From the NCBI RefSeq assembly GCF_900167345.1, contig NZ_FUXB01000022.1, positions 1 to 32,081 of the forward strand: DNA of 32,081 nucleotides. Direction: 5' to 3'. Numbering within the stretch: position 1 is the first letter of the stretch; each line of letters opens with the position of its first letter. The DNA comes from Vibrio cincinnatiensis DSM 19608. Lineage in GTDB: Bacteria; Pseudomonadota; Gammaproteobacteria; Enterobacterales; Vibrionaceae. A model generated the notes under the pieces. It did not search any database and had not been told where the DNA came from. It saw only the letters and a list, made by a program, of their open reading frames with translations. The translations under genes were made by a program, and so were the position numbers. Of this stretch, positions 24,940 through 32,081 are shown in pieces.

Positions 24940-26844
24940 ATGGGTAAAATCATTGGTATTGACTTAGGTACAACTAACTCATGTGTAGCCGTGTTAGACG
25001 GTGACAAACCTCGCGTCATTGAAAATGCTGAGGGTGAGCGCACCACCCCTTCTGTTATTGCTTATACAGACGGTGAAACACTTGTTGGTCAACCAGCAAA
25101 ACGTCAAGCTGTAACCAACCCTGAAAATACATTATTTGCAATCAAGCGTCTGATTGGTCGCCGTTTTGAAGACGAAGAAGTTCAGCGCGATATTGAAATC
25201 ATGCCGTACAAAATCGTTCGTGCAGACAACGGTGATGCTTGGGTCGAAGCGAAAGGCCAAAAAATGGCTGCGCCTCAGGTTTCTGCTGAAATTCTGAAAA
25301 AAATGAAGAAAACAGCAGAAGATTATCTTGGTGAAAAAGTCACGGGCGCTGTTATTACGGTTCCGGCTTACTTTAACGATGCTCAGCGTCAAGCTACTAA
25401 AGATGCTGGCCGTATCGCGGGTCTTGAAGTTAAACGTATTATCAATGAACCAACCGCGGCAGCACTTGCTTATGGTCTTGATAAACAAGGTGGTGATCGT
25501 ACGATTGCTGTTTATGACCTTGGTGGTGGTACGTTCGATATTTCTATCATCGAAATTGATGAAGTTGAGGGCGAAAAAACATTTGAAGTTTTGGCAACTA
25601 ACGGTGATACACACTTAGGTGGTGAAGACTTTGATAACCGCATGATCAACTATTTGGTTGACGAGTTTAATAAAGAGCAAGGAATCAACCTGAAAAATGA
25701 CCCTCTTGCTATGCAGCGTCTAAAAGAAGCCGCAGAGAAAGCGAAGATCGAACTTTCTTCAGCACAGCAAACGGATGTCAACCTGCCTTATATTACGGCA
25801 GATGCAGCGGGTCCTAAGCACATGAACATCAAAGTGACACGTGCTAAGTTAGAGTCGTTGGTTGAAGATTTAGTTCAGCGCTCTCTAGAACCATTGAAAG
25901 TAGCGCTAGCTGACGCTGATTTGTCAGTCAATAACATCACAGACGTTATTCTTGTTGGTGGCCAAACTCGTATGCCTCTTGTGCAAAAGAAAGTGGCAGA
26001 GTTCTTTGGTAAAGAAGCTCGTAAAGACGTTAACCCTGATGAAGCGGTTGCTGTGGGTGCGGCTGTTCAAGGTGGCGTTCTTGCGGGTGATGTAAAAGAC
26101 GTACTACTACTTGACGTAACACCGCTGTCTCTAGGTATTGAGACCATGGGTGGTGTGATGACCAAGCTGATTGAGAAAAACACGACGATTCCAACCAAAG
26201 CGAATCAAGTGTTCTCAACAGCGGAAGACAACCAAAGTGCGGTAACCATTCATGTGTTACAAGGTGAACGTAAACAAGCGATGTATAACAAGTCTCTTGG
26301 TCAATTTAACCTTGAAGGTATTAATGCAGCTCCACGTGGTATGCCACAAATCGAAGTAACATTTGATTTGGATGCCGATGGTATCTTGCATGTGTCTGCT
26401 AAAGACAAACAGACCGGTAAAGAGCAAAATATTACCATCCAAGCTTCTGGCGGTTTGAGTGATGAAGAAATCGAAAAAATGGTTCAAGAAGCGGAAGCTA
26501 ACAAAGAAGCGGACAAAAAGTTCGAAGAGTTAGCGACCGTACGTAACCAAGCGGACCAAATGATTCACGCGACACGTAAGCAAATCGAAGAGGCGGGTGA
26601 TGCTTTACCTGCTGATGAGAAAGAAAAAATTGAAACGGCGATTAGTGAGTTAGAAACTGCGAAGAAAGGTGAAGATAAAGCCCAAATCGATGCAAAAGTT
26701 CAAGCTCTAATGACCGCGGCTCAGAAATTGATGGAAATCGCTCAACAGCAAGCTCAATCACAAGGTGCGAATGCTGAACAGCCATCTGCACAAGACGATG
26801 TGGTTGATGCTGAGTTTGAAGAAGTTAAAGACGATAAGAAATAA
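24940..26844 (+). CDS. dnaK: Chaperone DnaK (Hsp70)
   Basis: 634 residues. N-terminal ATPase starts [20 protein letters not shown] and has the phosphate loop [14 protein letters not shown] near residue 195; the hydrophobic linker [15 protein letters not shown] leads into the substrate-binding domain; the lid is rich in Gln/Ala, and the tail [16 protein letters not shown] carries the conserved EEVKDD end. It binds exposed hydrophobic segments and works with DnaJ and GrpE. ATG 24940 follows CGGAGA. Two sigma-32 promoters precede it and a strong hairpin follows. Confidence 0.98.
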   Translation: MGKIIGIDLGTTNSCVAVLDGDKPRVIENAEGERTTPSVIAYTDGETLVGQPAKRQAVTNPENTLFAIKRLIGRRFEDEEVQRDIEIMPYKIVRADNGDAWVEAKGQKMAAPQVSAEILKKMKKTAEDYLGEKVTGAVITVPAYFNDAQRQATKDAGRIAGLEVKRIINEPTAAALAYGLDKQGGDRTIAVYDLGGGTFDISIIEIDEVEGEKTFEVLATNGDTHLGGEDFDNRMINYLVDEFNKEQGINLKNDPLAMQRLKEAAEKAKIELSSAQQTDVNLPYITADAAGPKHMNIKVTRAKLESLVEDLVQRSLEPLKVALADADLSVNNITDVILVGGQTRMPLVQKKVAEFFGKEARKDVNPDEAVAVGAAVQGGVLAGDVKDVLLLDVTPLSLGIETMGGVMTKLIEKNTTIPTKANQVFSTAEDNQSAVTIHVLQGERKQAMYNKSLGQFNLEGINAAPRGMPQIEVTFDLDADGILHVSAKDKQTGKEQNITIQASGGLSDEEIEKMVQEAEANKEADKKFEELATVRNQADQMIHATRKQIEEAGDALPADEKEKIETAISELETAKKGEDKAQIDAKVQALMTAAQKLMEIAQQQAQSQGANAEQPSAQDDVVDAEFEEVKDDKK

Positions 26845-26850
26845 TCGTGC

Positions 26851-26880
26851 TTAGCCCCGTTTGCTTTCTTGGCTAACGGG
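26851..26880 (+). other. Alternative hairpin just after dnaK
   Basis: Two mutually exclusive stems overlap: TTAGCC (26851-26856) with GGCTAA (26871-26876), and CCCGTT (26856-26861) with AACGGG (26875-26880). No T-run; it may protect the 3' end of the mRNA. Confidence 0.4.
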
Positions 26881-26896
26881 AGTCTAGATTGTCTTG

Positions 26897-26935
26897 CTTG
26901 CGGGCGTTTGGGGTAACTCTTACGCCCGCAAGTTT
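26897..26935 (+). terminator. Strong hairpin after dnaK
   Basis: Perfect 11-bp stem CTTGCGGGCGT / ACGCCCGCAAG with a 14-base loop, then TTTGTCATTATT. Probably reduces read-through from dnaK into dnaJ, giving more DnaK than DnaJ. Confidence 0.7.
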
Positions 26936-27046
26936 GTCATTATTCTTGTGTCTATAAAGATAAAGGGCCCGTTTAGAATCTTTATCTATATCGATACAAC
27001 CACCAAGCGGTCAGTCCGTTTGCAGTAACAATTGGTGACTTACAAC

Positions 27047-28192
27047 ATGTCAAAACGTGATTTTTACGAAGTATTAGGCGTTAGCCGTGATGCCTCAGAG
27101 CGCGATATTAAAAAGGCCTATAAGCGCCTAGCGATGAAATTCCACCCAGACCGAAATCAAGGGGATACCAGCGCTGCGGATAAGTTTAAAGAAGTAAAAG
27201 AAGCGTATGAAATTCTGACCGATCCGCAGAAAAAGTCCGCTTATGATCAATATGGTCACCGAGCCTTTGAACAAGGGGCGGGCGGCTTTGGCGGTGGTGG
27301 CTTTGGCGGTGGTGGTGCTGATTTCGGCGATATCTTTGGTGATGTCTTCGGCGATATCTTTGGTGGCGGACGCCGTGGTGGATCGCCTCGTCCTCAGCGA
27401 GGATCTGATCTACGTTACAACATGGAACTGACTCTGGAGGAGGCGGTACGAGGTTGTAATAAAGAGATTGAAGTTCCTACTTTTGTTCATTGTGACAGTT
27501 GTAATGGCTCTGGTGCAAAGAAAGGCAGCAGTCCAGAAACGTGTCCAACCTGTCATGGGCATGGTCAGGTCCAGATGCGTCAAGGTTTCTTTGCAGTTCA
27601 GCAAACCTGTCCTACTTGTCATGGTAAAGGTAAGATTATTAAAGACCCATGCAATGTTTGTCATGGACAAGGTCGTAAGCAAAAAACCAAGACTTTGAAT
27701 GTTAAAATTCCAGCCGGAGTGGATACTGGTGATCGCATTCGCTTAGCCAATGAAGGTGAAGCTGGGGAAATGGGTGCTCCAGCGGGAGATTTATATGTAC
27801 AAGTGCATGTAAAAGAGCATCATATCTTTGAACGTGATGGTAATAATTTATACTGTGAAGTACCGGTGAGCTTTGCCATGGCGGCTTTGGGTGGGGAAGT
27901 TGAAGTGCCCACTCTAGATGGTCGTGTGAATCTTAAAGTTCCTGAAGAAACGCAAACCGGACGTATGTTCCGTATGCGTGGTAAAGGTGTGAAAAGTGTA
28001 CGTGGTGGTGCTGTTGGTGATTTAATCGTTAAACTGGTGGTTGAAACTCCCGTAAAATTGAGCGCTCGCCAAAAAGAGTTGCTACGTGAGTTGGAAGAGT
28101 CATGTGGGGGAGAGGCGGCCAATAAGCACAAGCCAAAGTCTGAAGGTTTCTTCAATGGTGTGAAGAAGTTTTTTGATGATTTAACCAGCTAG
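27047..28192 (+). CDS. dnaJ: Co-chaperone DnaJ (Hsp40)
   Basis: 381 residues from ATG 27047 ([20 protein letters not shown]); the frame extends to a TTG at 27032. J-domain with HPD at 33-35, a Gly/Phe-rich region about 75-115 with tandem GGFGGGG-type units, four zinc motifs ([32 protein letters not shown]), then the substrate-binding beta domains. It delivers unfolded protein to DnaK and stimulates its ATPase. It ends with a large hairpin terminator. Confidence 0.97.
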   Translation: MSKRDFYEVLGVSRDASERDIKKAYKRLAMKFHPDRNQGDTSAADKFKEVKEAYEILTDPQKKSAYDQYGHRAFEQGAGGFGGGGFGGGGADFGDIFGDVFGDIFGGGRRGGSPRPQRGSDLRYNMELTLEEAVRGCNKEIEVPTFVHCDSCNGSGAKKGSSPETCPTCHGHGQVQMRQGFFAVQQTCPTCHGKGKIIKDPCNVCHGQGRKQKTKTLNVKIPAGVDTGDRIRLANEGEAGEMGAPAGDLYVQVHVKEHHIFERDGNNLYCEVPVSFAMAALGGEVEVPTLDGRVNLKVPEETQTGRMFRMRGKGVKSVRGGAVGDLIVKLVVETPVKLSARQKELLRELEESCGGEAANKHKPKSEGFFNGVKKFFDDLTS

Positions 28193-28213
28193 TCTGTGAA
28201 CCCTCAGATTTAT

Positions 28214-28251
28214 AAGCCCCAAGCTTAGGTTGACTAAGGTTGGGGCTTTTC
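28214..28251 (+). terminator. Terminator of dnaJ
   Basis: AAGCCCCAA (28214-28222) pairs with TTGGGGCTT (28240-28248); an inner stem CTTAG / CTAAG closes a GTTGA loop. A short T-run follows. It also lies just beyond the end of the convergent pilE-like gene. Confidence 0.85.
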
Positions 28252-28259
28252 TGTTTCTA

Positions 28260-28703
28260 TCACCAACATGAGGCGGGCGTTCTCTCTCCCGTACTTTTTA
28301 GCTCAAGTTTGGTATAGCGATGCCCTCGGCATTCATCGGTATTTTGGCCTTTGTTTGCAACGGGAGTGGCTGAAATGGTGTAACTTGCACCACTGATTTT
28401 TACGGCTAGGGTATAGCGGTCAGGGGCGGTATCGCACAACAGACAACGAGAACCTGAAAAAATGTTATCGCTCGAATAGCCTAAATGATAGTGTTCTTCT
28501 AAATAGAGCTGTATTTTTGCCATATCTGCCATCGCTTGGTTGCGATGAGCTTCTTTCACATAGCCGGTATAAGCTGGATAGGCGATCCCTGCCAAAACGC
28601 CAATAATAACGACAGCGATCATTAATTCGATCAGCGTCATACCCTGAGAGAATCGGATCAGTTTGTTACATCTATTTGTTCGAATCATGTCCATTCGTTC
28701 CAT
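28260..28703 (-). CDS. pilE: Type IV pilin-like protein (PilE type)
   Basis: 147 residues from ATG 28703 (ATG 28694 or 28688 are also possible). A prepilin leader ends at Gly before MTLIELMIAVVIIGVLAGIA: cleavage by PilD between Gly and Met, Glu at +5, and a 20-residue hydrophobic helix. The globular part has a central pair of Cys (CLLC) and a C-terminal pair, likely disulphides. It is a minor pilin of the type IV pilus, assembled in the inner membrane. It is divergent from the fimT-pilW-pilX-pilV operon, the arrangement I recall for the V. cholerae minor pilins, which serve DNA uptake. It lacks strong similarity to the major pilin PilA. Confidence 0.85.
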   Translation of the reverse strand: MERMDMIRTNRCNKLIRFSQGMTLIELMIAVVIIGVLAGIAYPAYTGYVKEAHRNQAMADMAKIQLYLEEHYHLGYSSDNIFSGSRCLLCDTAPDRYTLAVKISGASYTISATPVANKGQNTDECRGHRYTKLELKSTGERTPASCW

Positions 28704-28791
28704 TAACCTGTCTTTTCCTATTGTTAGTAGCTGTTAGCATCAAAGCAAGTTGATTCAGTTTTATCTCACTGTTTGCAAAGGATTTTGGGAA

Positions 28792-29304
28792 ATGGCTCGC
28801 GGCTTTACCTTATTGGAACTTCTTATAACAGTCAGTGTGCTGGCCATTATGCTTGCTTTTGCTGCACCGAACTTCACGAAAATGAATCAGCAAACGAAGA
28901 TGATCTCTTTGGCAAATGAACTACAAGGTTTTTTTATTCAAGCGAAGTCTGAAGCGGTGTTTCGTAGTCAAAATTTATGGGTACATATTGAAGGAATGCC
29001 ATCAACGACTGGAGAGTGGCGGTTGACGCTCTCTTCTTCTTCCATTTTACCTACTTCGGATTCACCTGAGATTATTGCAGTGTTATCTGGTGAACGTTAT
29101 CGCAACCTATTTGTAGACAACACTGATTCCATTAACTCTGTGAAATTTGATTATGTTATGGGCAATCCGGTTCAGGCGGGAAGTCTGACGCTGAAGAAAC
29201 ATTTTCAAGATAGCGGGGGGATTAAAGTGATTATCCATAATCGAGCGGGGCGTATTAAAGTTTGTGGAATCTCTGGAGAGAGCTATGGTTTTGCTGGGTG
29301 CTAA
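28792..29304 (+). CDS. fimT: Minor pilin of FimT/GspH type
   Basis: 170 residues from ATG 28792; an upstream TTG frame start at 28750 is unlikely, and AAGGA (28778-28782) fits this ATG. The very short leader MARG is followed by FTLLELLITVSVLAIMLAFA: cleavage after Gly4 with Glu at +5. The rest matches the GspH/FimT fold (EAVFRSQNLWVHIEG). FimT proteins have been linked to DNA binding in type IV pilus-mediated uptake. It overlaps the next gene by 20 bases. Confidence 0.87.
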   Translation: MARGFTLLELLITVSVLAIMLAFAAPNFTKMNQQTKMISLANELQGFFIQAKSEAVFRSQNLWVHIEGMPSTTGEWRLTLSSSSILPTSDSPEIIAVLSGERYRNLFVDNTDSINSVKFDYVMGNPVQAGSLTLKKHFQDSGGIKVIIHNRAGRIKVCGISGESYGFAGC

Positions 29305-29890
29305 ACAAAAGCAATGGGGAAGCAGTTTAGTTGAATTTATGATTGCTAGTTTGGTTGGAGCGATTGCTTTAGGAATGATTGGGAGCCTGTTTTTATCCAA
29401 CCAGAAAGCCTCACTTCAGCGTAGCAAAGAGATAATGTTACTCCAACAAATGAGTGTGGTATTGCACCAAATGAAAAGTGATGTGTTGCGTGCGGGTTAT
29501 AATCACTTGGATAATCACTCGATCAAACTTTCCGGTGCTGATAGCCTTCTTTTTGTTGAACCCAATCAGATTGGGTACGTGTATCAAAACCCGATGGCAG
29601 TGAGTGCCAGTGTGAGTAATACGGTCTATCGTTTCGATAATAATGCGCTTAAATATTGCCAAAAAAGCCGAACAGAAGTGTTGTCGACAACTTCTGCTGC
29701 AACGGGGTGTTTTAACCTTTTTGACCCAAAGCAGGTCAAAGTCATTCGGTTTGCGGTTCAGTATGAACCTGTATTCGGTGAGAGCGTGCAAAGTGGCGTG
29801 ATTTCGATTGTTCTGTCAGCCGCTTTGGTTAAAACGCCCTCTGTATCTCAAACTATGAAATTACGTCTGATACAAAGGAACTGGCAATGA
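29285..29890 (+). CDS. pilW: Minor pilin, PilW-like
   Basis: 201 residues from ATG 29285 after GGAG; a GTG at 29264 is the less likely start. The leader ends KQKQWG, then SSLVEFMIASLVGAIALGMI: cleavage after Gly with Glu at +5. The C-terminal half has a Cys pair (YCQKS and GCFNLF). PilW belongs to the tip complex (PilV-PilW-PilX-FimT) that primes pilus assembly. It overlaps fimT by 20 bases and the next gene by four (ATGA). Confidence 0.83.
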   Translation: MVLLGAKQKQWGSSLVEFMIASLVGAIALGMIGSLFLSNQKASLQRSKEIMLLQQMSVVLHQMKSDVLRAGYNHLDNHSIKLSGADSLLFVEPNQIGYVYQNPMAVSASVSNTVYRFDNNALKYCQKSRTEVLSTTSAATGCFNLFDPKQVKVIRFAVQYEPVFGESVQSGVISIVLSAALVKTPSVSQTMKLRLIQRNWQ

Positions 29891-31215
29891 AGCATTATCA
29901 ACAAGGTGTTGCCACATTACTGATCACTTCTGTGTTACTTTCCGTTGCCTTGGTCGTGACCCTTGGTTCATATAAGAGCTTATTTTATCAAATTAAACGG
30001 GCTCAGAATGAAGTGAAAGCTCGTCAACAATATTGGATTGCAGAAGGGGGGCTAGAGTGTGTTTTTAGCTTAACCCAAGTCACGAAAAGCCTACCTGAAG
30101 CAAGTCACTATGCCGAGTGTAACTCACTGGGCCTTGTTACTTATCACTATACAAAACCCACACGAAACCAACTTAATGTGACGGCACAATATGGTTTTAG
30201 TCGCGTTCAAAAAACCATTACGTATCCGGCTGCCGCTTCTGGCGTATTGAGAGCCACGTCAAACTTGTACTTTTCTGGTGGGTTAGCGATGTTGGCAGAC
30301 CCTGGGCTTGCTCTGGATGATAATCAGTGGGCTTGTACTATGTTGCGTTATAGCCAAGATTTTTTAGCCAATGGAACGATTCAGAATAAAGGATTAAGTG
30401 ATACACATCCTCCGTACTTAGGATTCCCTAGTGGTCAATCTTGTGGTTCGGATTATGTGACCAGCACGAGTGTAAATTATGCGATGCCCACAGCCTTGAA
30501 AAAAGACTTCATTCAGGATGTTGATCAGACACCGTTTGAAGACTTATTTGGTGAAGCGCGACAAGATTGGTTCAAAATCATGTCCGATAGCCAGTTTAGT
30601 AAAATCTCGGCGAGCAATTTAGTTGATAGTAGCGGAAAGATGCTATTTACCCAACAAAGCTTACCCCCTCCGGCGGTAGTTCCTGATTGTGGGAGCAAAA
30701 TTAAGGACAAGATTAAAACGGGGCAGGATCTCATCTGGATTTATGGGAGTTGTCATTTGGGAGAGAGTGATTTAACCGATATTGGTCAGGCGATAAGTTC
30801 TGCTAGTGGATTAGATGGGGTTATTTTGATGGTTCATAATGGTCTGTTCTCGACTAAAGGTGCCTTAACCTTCAAAGGTATGATTTATCACTTTATTTCT
30901 AATGCCTCAGATGGGACACCGGAATTTACCCCTAGCGCCACATTATGGAACAGTTTAAATACAGACCAAGCGGAGCAATTAAAAGGGACGGTGGATCATG
31001 AAAGCTTACCGTTGCCGAATGTCTCTGTCGGCAATACCGCCTATTTCCAAAATGGTGCTTTTTATCCCACGGGGGGATATGTGATGGATGCTCCTGAGAC
31101 TTATGCCGTATTTACCTCTGCGATGGATTTTTTATTTAACCGGGATGCTATTGATATTCCACTAAGCAAAATTCGTCAGTTCAAATGGCAGCAAGGATCA
31201 TGGTATGCGCAATAA
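29887..31215 (+). CDS. pilX: Minor pilin-like protein, PilX type, with large globular domain
   Basis: 442 residues, over twice the size of a typical PilX (about 170-200). The start reads MKHYQQG, then VATLLITSVLLSVALVVTLG; the position five after the Gly is Leu, not Glu. Loss of Glu5 is the mark of the capping pilin class (GspK/PilX-like). The helix is followed by WIAEGGLECVFSL and a long Ser/Gly-rich, Cys-containing region of unknown fold. Downstream of pilW with ATGA overlap; overlaps the pilV-like gene by 11 bases. It could carry a tip-located adhesive or binding function, which is an inference from size. Confidence 0.75.
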   Translation: MKHYQQGVATLLITSVLLSVALVVTLGSYKSLFYQIKRAQNEVKARQQYWIAEGGLECVFSLTQVTKSLPEASHYAECNSLGLVTYHYTKPTRNQLNVTAQYGFSRVQKTITYPAAASGVLRATSNLYFSGGLAMLADPGLALDDNQWACTMLRYSQDFLANGTIQNKGLSDTHPPYLGFPSGQSCGSDYVTSTSVNYAMPTALKKDFIQDVDQTPFEDLFGEARQDWFKIMSDSQFSKISASNLVDSSGKMLFTQQSLPPPAVVPDCGSKIKDKIKTGQDLIWIYGSCHLGESDLTDIGQAISSASGLDGVILMVHNGLFSTKGALTFKGMIYHFISNASDGTPEFTPSATLWNSLNTDQAEQLKGTVDHESLPLPNVSVGNTAYFQNGAFYPTGGYVMDAPETYAVFTSAMDFLFNRDAIDIPLSKIRQFKWQQGSWYAQ

Positions 31216-31618
31216 GCCGTATGGATTTAGTTTAATTGAAGTAATGATTTCATTTGTCTTAATTGGTATTGGGGCGTTGGGGCTAGTTAAACTACAAGCC
31301 TATATAGAGCAACGAGCCGATTTTGCCATGCACAGTGTTCAGGCGCTTAATCTTGCTGAGCAAAAACTGGAGTGGTTTCGTACTCGTGGCGCATCAAGTA
31401 CAGCTGCGACATTTCTGTTGGCTGATTATGTCGATGATCTTGTGGCTGGTGAAGATGCGACTCATCCTCTTTATACTCTTCAGTGGGAGATTCCTGCGGT
31501 TACAGTCTCTGGTGCGTTGAAAACAGTCGTAATTACCGCTTCTTGGTTTGATCGTCATGGAAACCCCCAACACATTGAATTGAAAACGATGGTGTCTAAA
31601 TATAGTGAATTTGATTGA
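31205..31618 (+). CDS. pilV: Minor pilin, PilV-like
   Basis: 137 residues. Leader MRNKPYG, then FSLIEVMISFVLIGIGALGL: cleavage after Gly with Glu at +5. Following the helix, ALNLAEQKLEWFRTRG fits the PilV family. Last gene of the minor-pilin operon; its stop lies 207 bases before an IS110-family transposase. No terminator for the operon was seen between them, so the original downstream sequence may have been displaced by the element. Confidence 0.85.
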   Translation: MRNKPYGFSLIEVMISFVLIGIGALGLVKLQAYIEQRADFAMHSVQALNLAEQKLEWFRTRGASSTAATFLLADYVDDLVAGEDATHPLYTLQWEIPAVTVSGALKTVVITASWFDRHGNPQHIELKTMVSKYSEFD

Positions 31619-31825
31619 TTTATCATCAATTCATTCCTATTTTTTCTGGCTGCTTTTTGTTGCCCATTTTTACCCCGCTAAGCTCTGTTAATTTTGTGGC
31701 TTAGTTATCGATTTGTCCTTCATTTGCGGATGAGTTGTTTTGGCTTTGATGTGATGGACGCACCTCCCTTCTAGCGTCGTTGTGCCAAACTAATAGTACA
31801 ACCATTAAGAGCAGGAGTAACAAGT
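31619..31825 (+). other. Non-coding left end of the IS110-family element, possible bridge-RNA region
   Basis: IS110-group elements carry a bridge RNA in the non-coding DNA upstream of the transposase gene. This 207-base stretch contains CTAAGC (31679-31684) facing GCTTAG about 15 bases later, and GACGC facing GCGTC about 12 bases later near 31757-31778. These are compatible with a structured RNA but do not prove it. The exact start of the element cannot be fixed because IS110 elements lack clear terminal repeats. Confidence 0.4.
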
Positions 31826-32081
31826 ATGTCTATTAAAGTTGTCGGTATTGATATAGCGAAAAATCTCTTCCAAGTGTGTGTTCTGGGTACAAATGGACAA
31901 ATTTTATCAAACAGAAAGGTAAAGCGAGATAAGCTTCTCGATACTGTCCGCCAACTACCAGAGCAAACTGCTCTAGCAATGGAGTCATGTGCAACTTCTC
32001 ATCATTGGGGCAGAATATTTCAAGAGCTAGGATATACAGTGGCTCTTATTCCAGCTCAGCATGTAAAACCATTTGTTGGGC
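31826..32081 (+). mobile_element. IS110-family transposase, N-terminal part (cut by window edge)
   Basis: Open frame from ATG 31826 preceded by AGGAG (31813-31817), 85 codons to the edge with no stop. MSIKVVGIDIAKNLFQVCVL gives the first Asp of the DEDD RuvC-like catalytic set, and ALAMESCATSHHWGR the conserved Glu; HVKPFVG follows as in IS110/IS1111 transposases. The serine-containing C-terminal domain is outside the window. Confidence 0.88.

Noticed and set aside
25132..25614. 160-codon minus-strand frame inside dnaK
   Set aside because: Antisense to the highly conserved DnaK ATPase domain; Asn/Phe-rich shadow translation.
27270..27400. Gly-rich tandem repeat in dnaJ as a possible separate repeat element
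   Set aside because: It is the normal Gly/Phe-rich region of DnaJ.
1..32081. CRISPR array
   Set aside because: No regularly spaced repeats of 25-40 bases and no cas-like genes were seen.

Overview
The window is chromosomal DNA of a gammaproteobacterium, almost certainly a Vibrio. The right part carries the order smpB-ssrA, ratA-rnfH, bamE, recN, nadK, grpE-dnaK-dnaJ and a minor-pilin cluster, which I recall as the order around the tmRNA gene of Vibrio cholerae. The tmRNA tag reads ANDENYALAA, and SmpB, RatA, NadK, DnaK and DnaJ are full length and Vibrio-like. No species is claimed.

Positions 1 to about 18,750 are an integrated defence island. A P4-type tyrosine integrase (17350-18588) lies directly downstream of ssrA, the site I recall as used by Vibrio pathogenicity island 1 in V. 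cholerae. From left to right the island holds: the start of an IS630-type transposase; a decayed lacI-family gene with an upstream ORF fragment; a RecQ helicase fused to a phosphoribosyltransferase domain and coupled to a DprA-like gene (resembling a ShosTA module with a helicase attached); a Dgt-type dNTP triphosphohydrolase; a divergent pair made of an LRAT/NlpC-like protein and an XRE regulator, both with hydrophobic Gly/Ala-rich C-terminal segments; and one long co-oriented run mrr-hsdR-hsdM-hsdS-AAA ATPase-HNH nuclease. The last two genes resemble PtuA/PtuB of Septu and are joined to hsdS by one-base TAGTG stop/start overlaps. No second copy of the ssrA 3' end is visible on the left, so the distal attachment site lies outside the window or has been lost.

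The island genes cover several proposed layers of phage defence: type I and type IV restriction, an ATPase/HNH effector pair, nucleotide depletion, and a DprA-linked module. These roles are inferred from protein families; nothing here shows activity.

Positions 18,754 to 31,618 are core genome. ssrA and smpB serve ribosome rescue. recN has three LexA-box-like sites upstream, one of them perfect. grpE has one good sigma-32 promoter and dnaK has two in tandem. Strong hairpin terminators follow dnaK and dnaJ. A pilE-like gene diverges from an overlapping fimT-pilW-pilX-pilV-type minor-pilin operon. The window ends inside an IS110-family element inserted just after the pilV-like gene.
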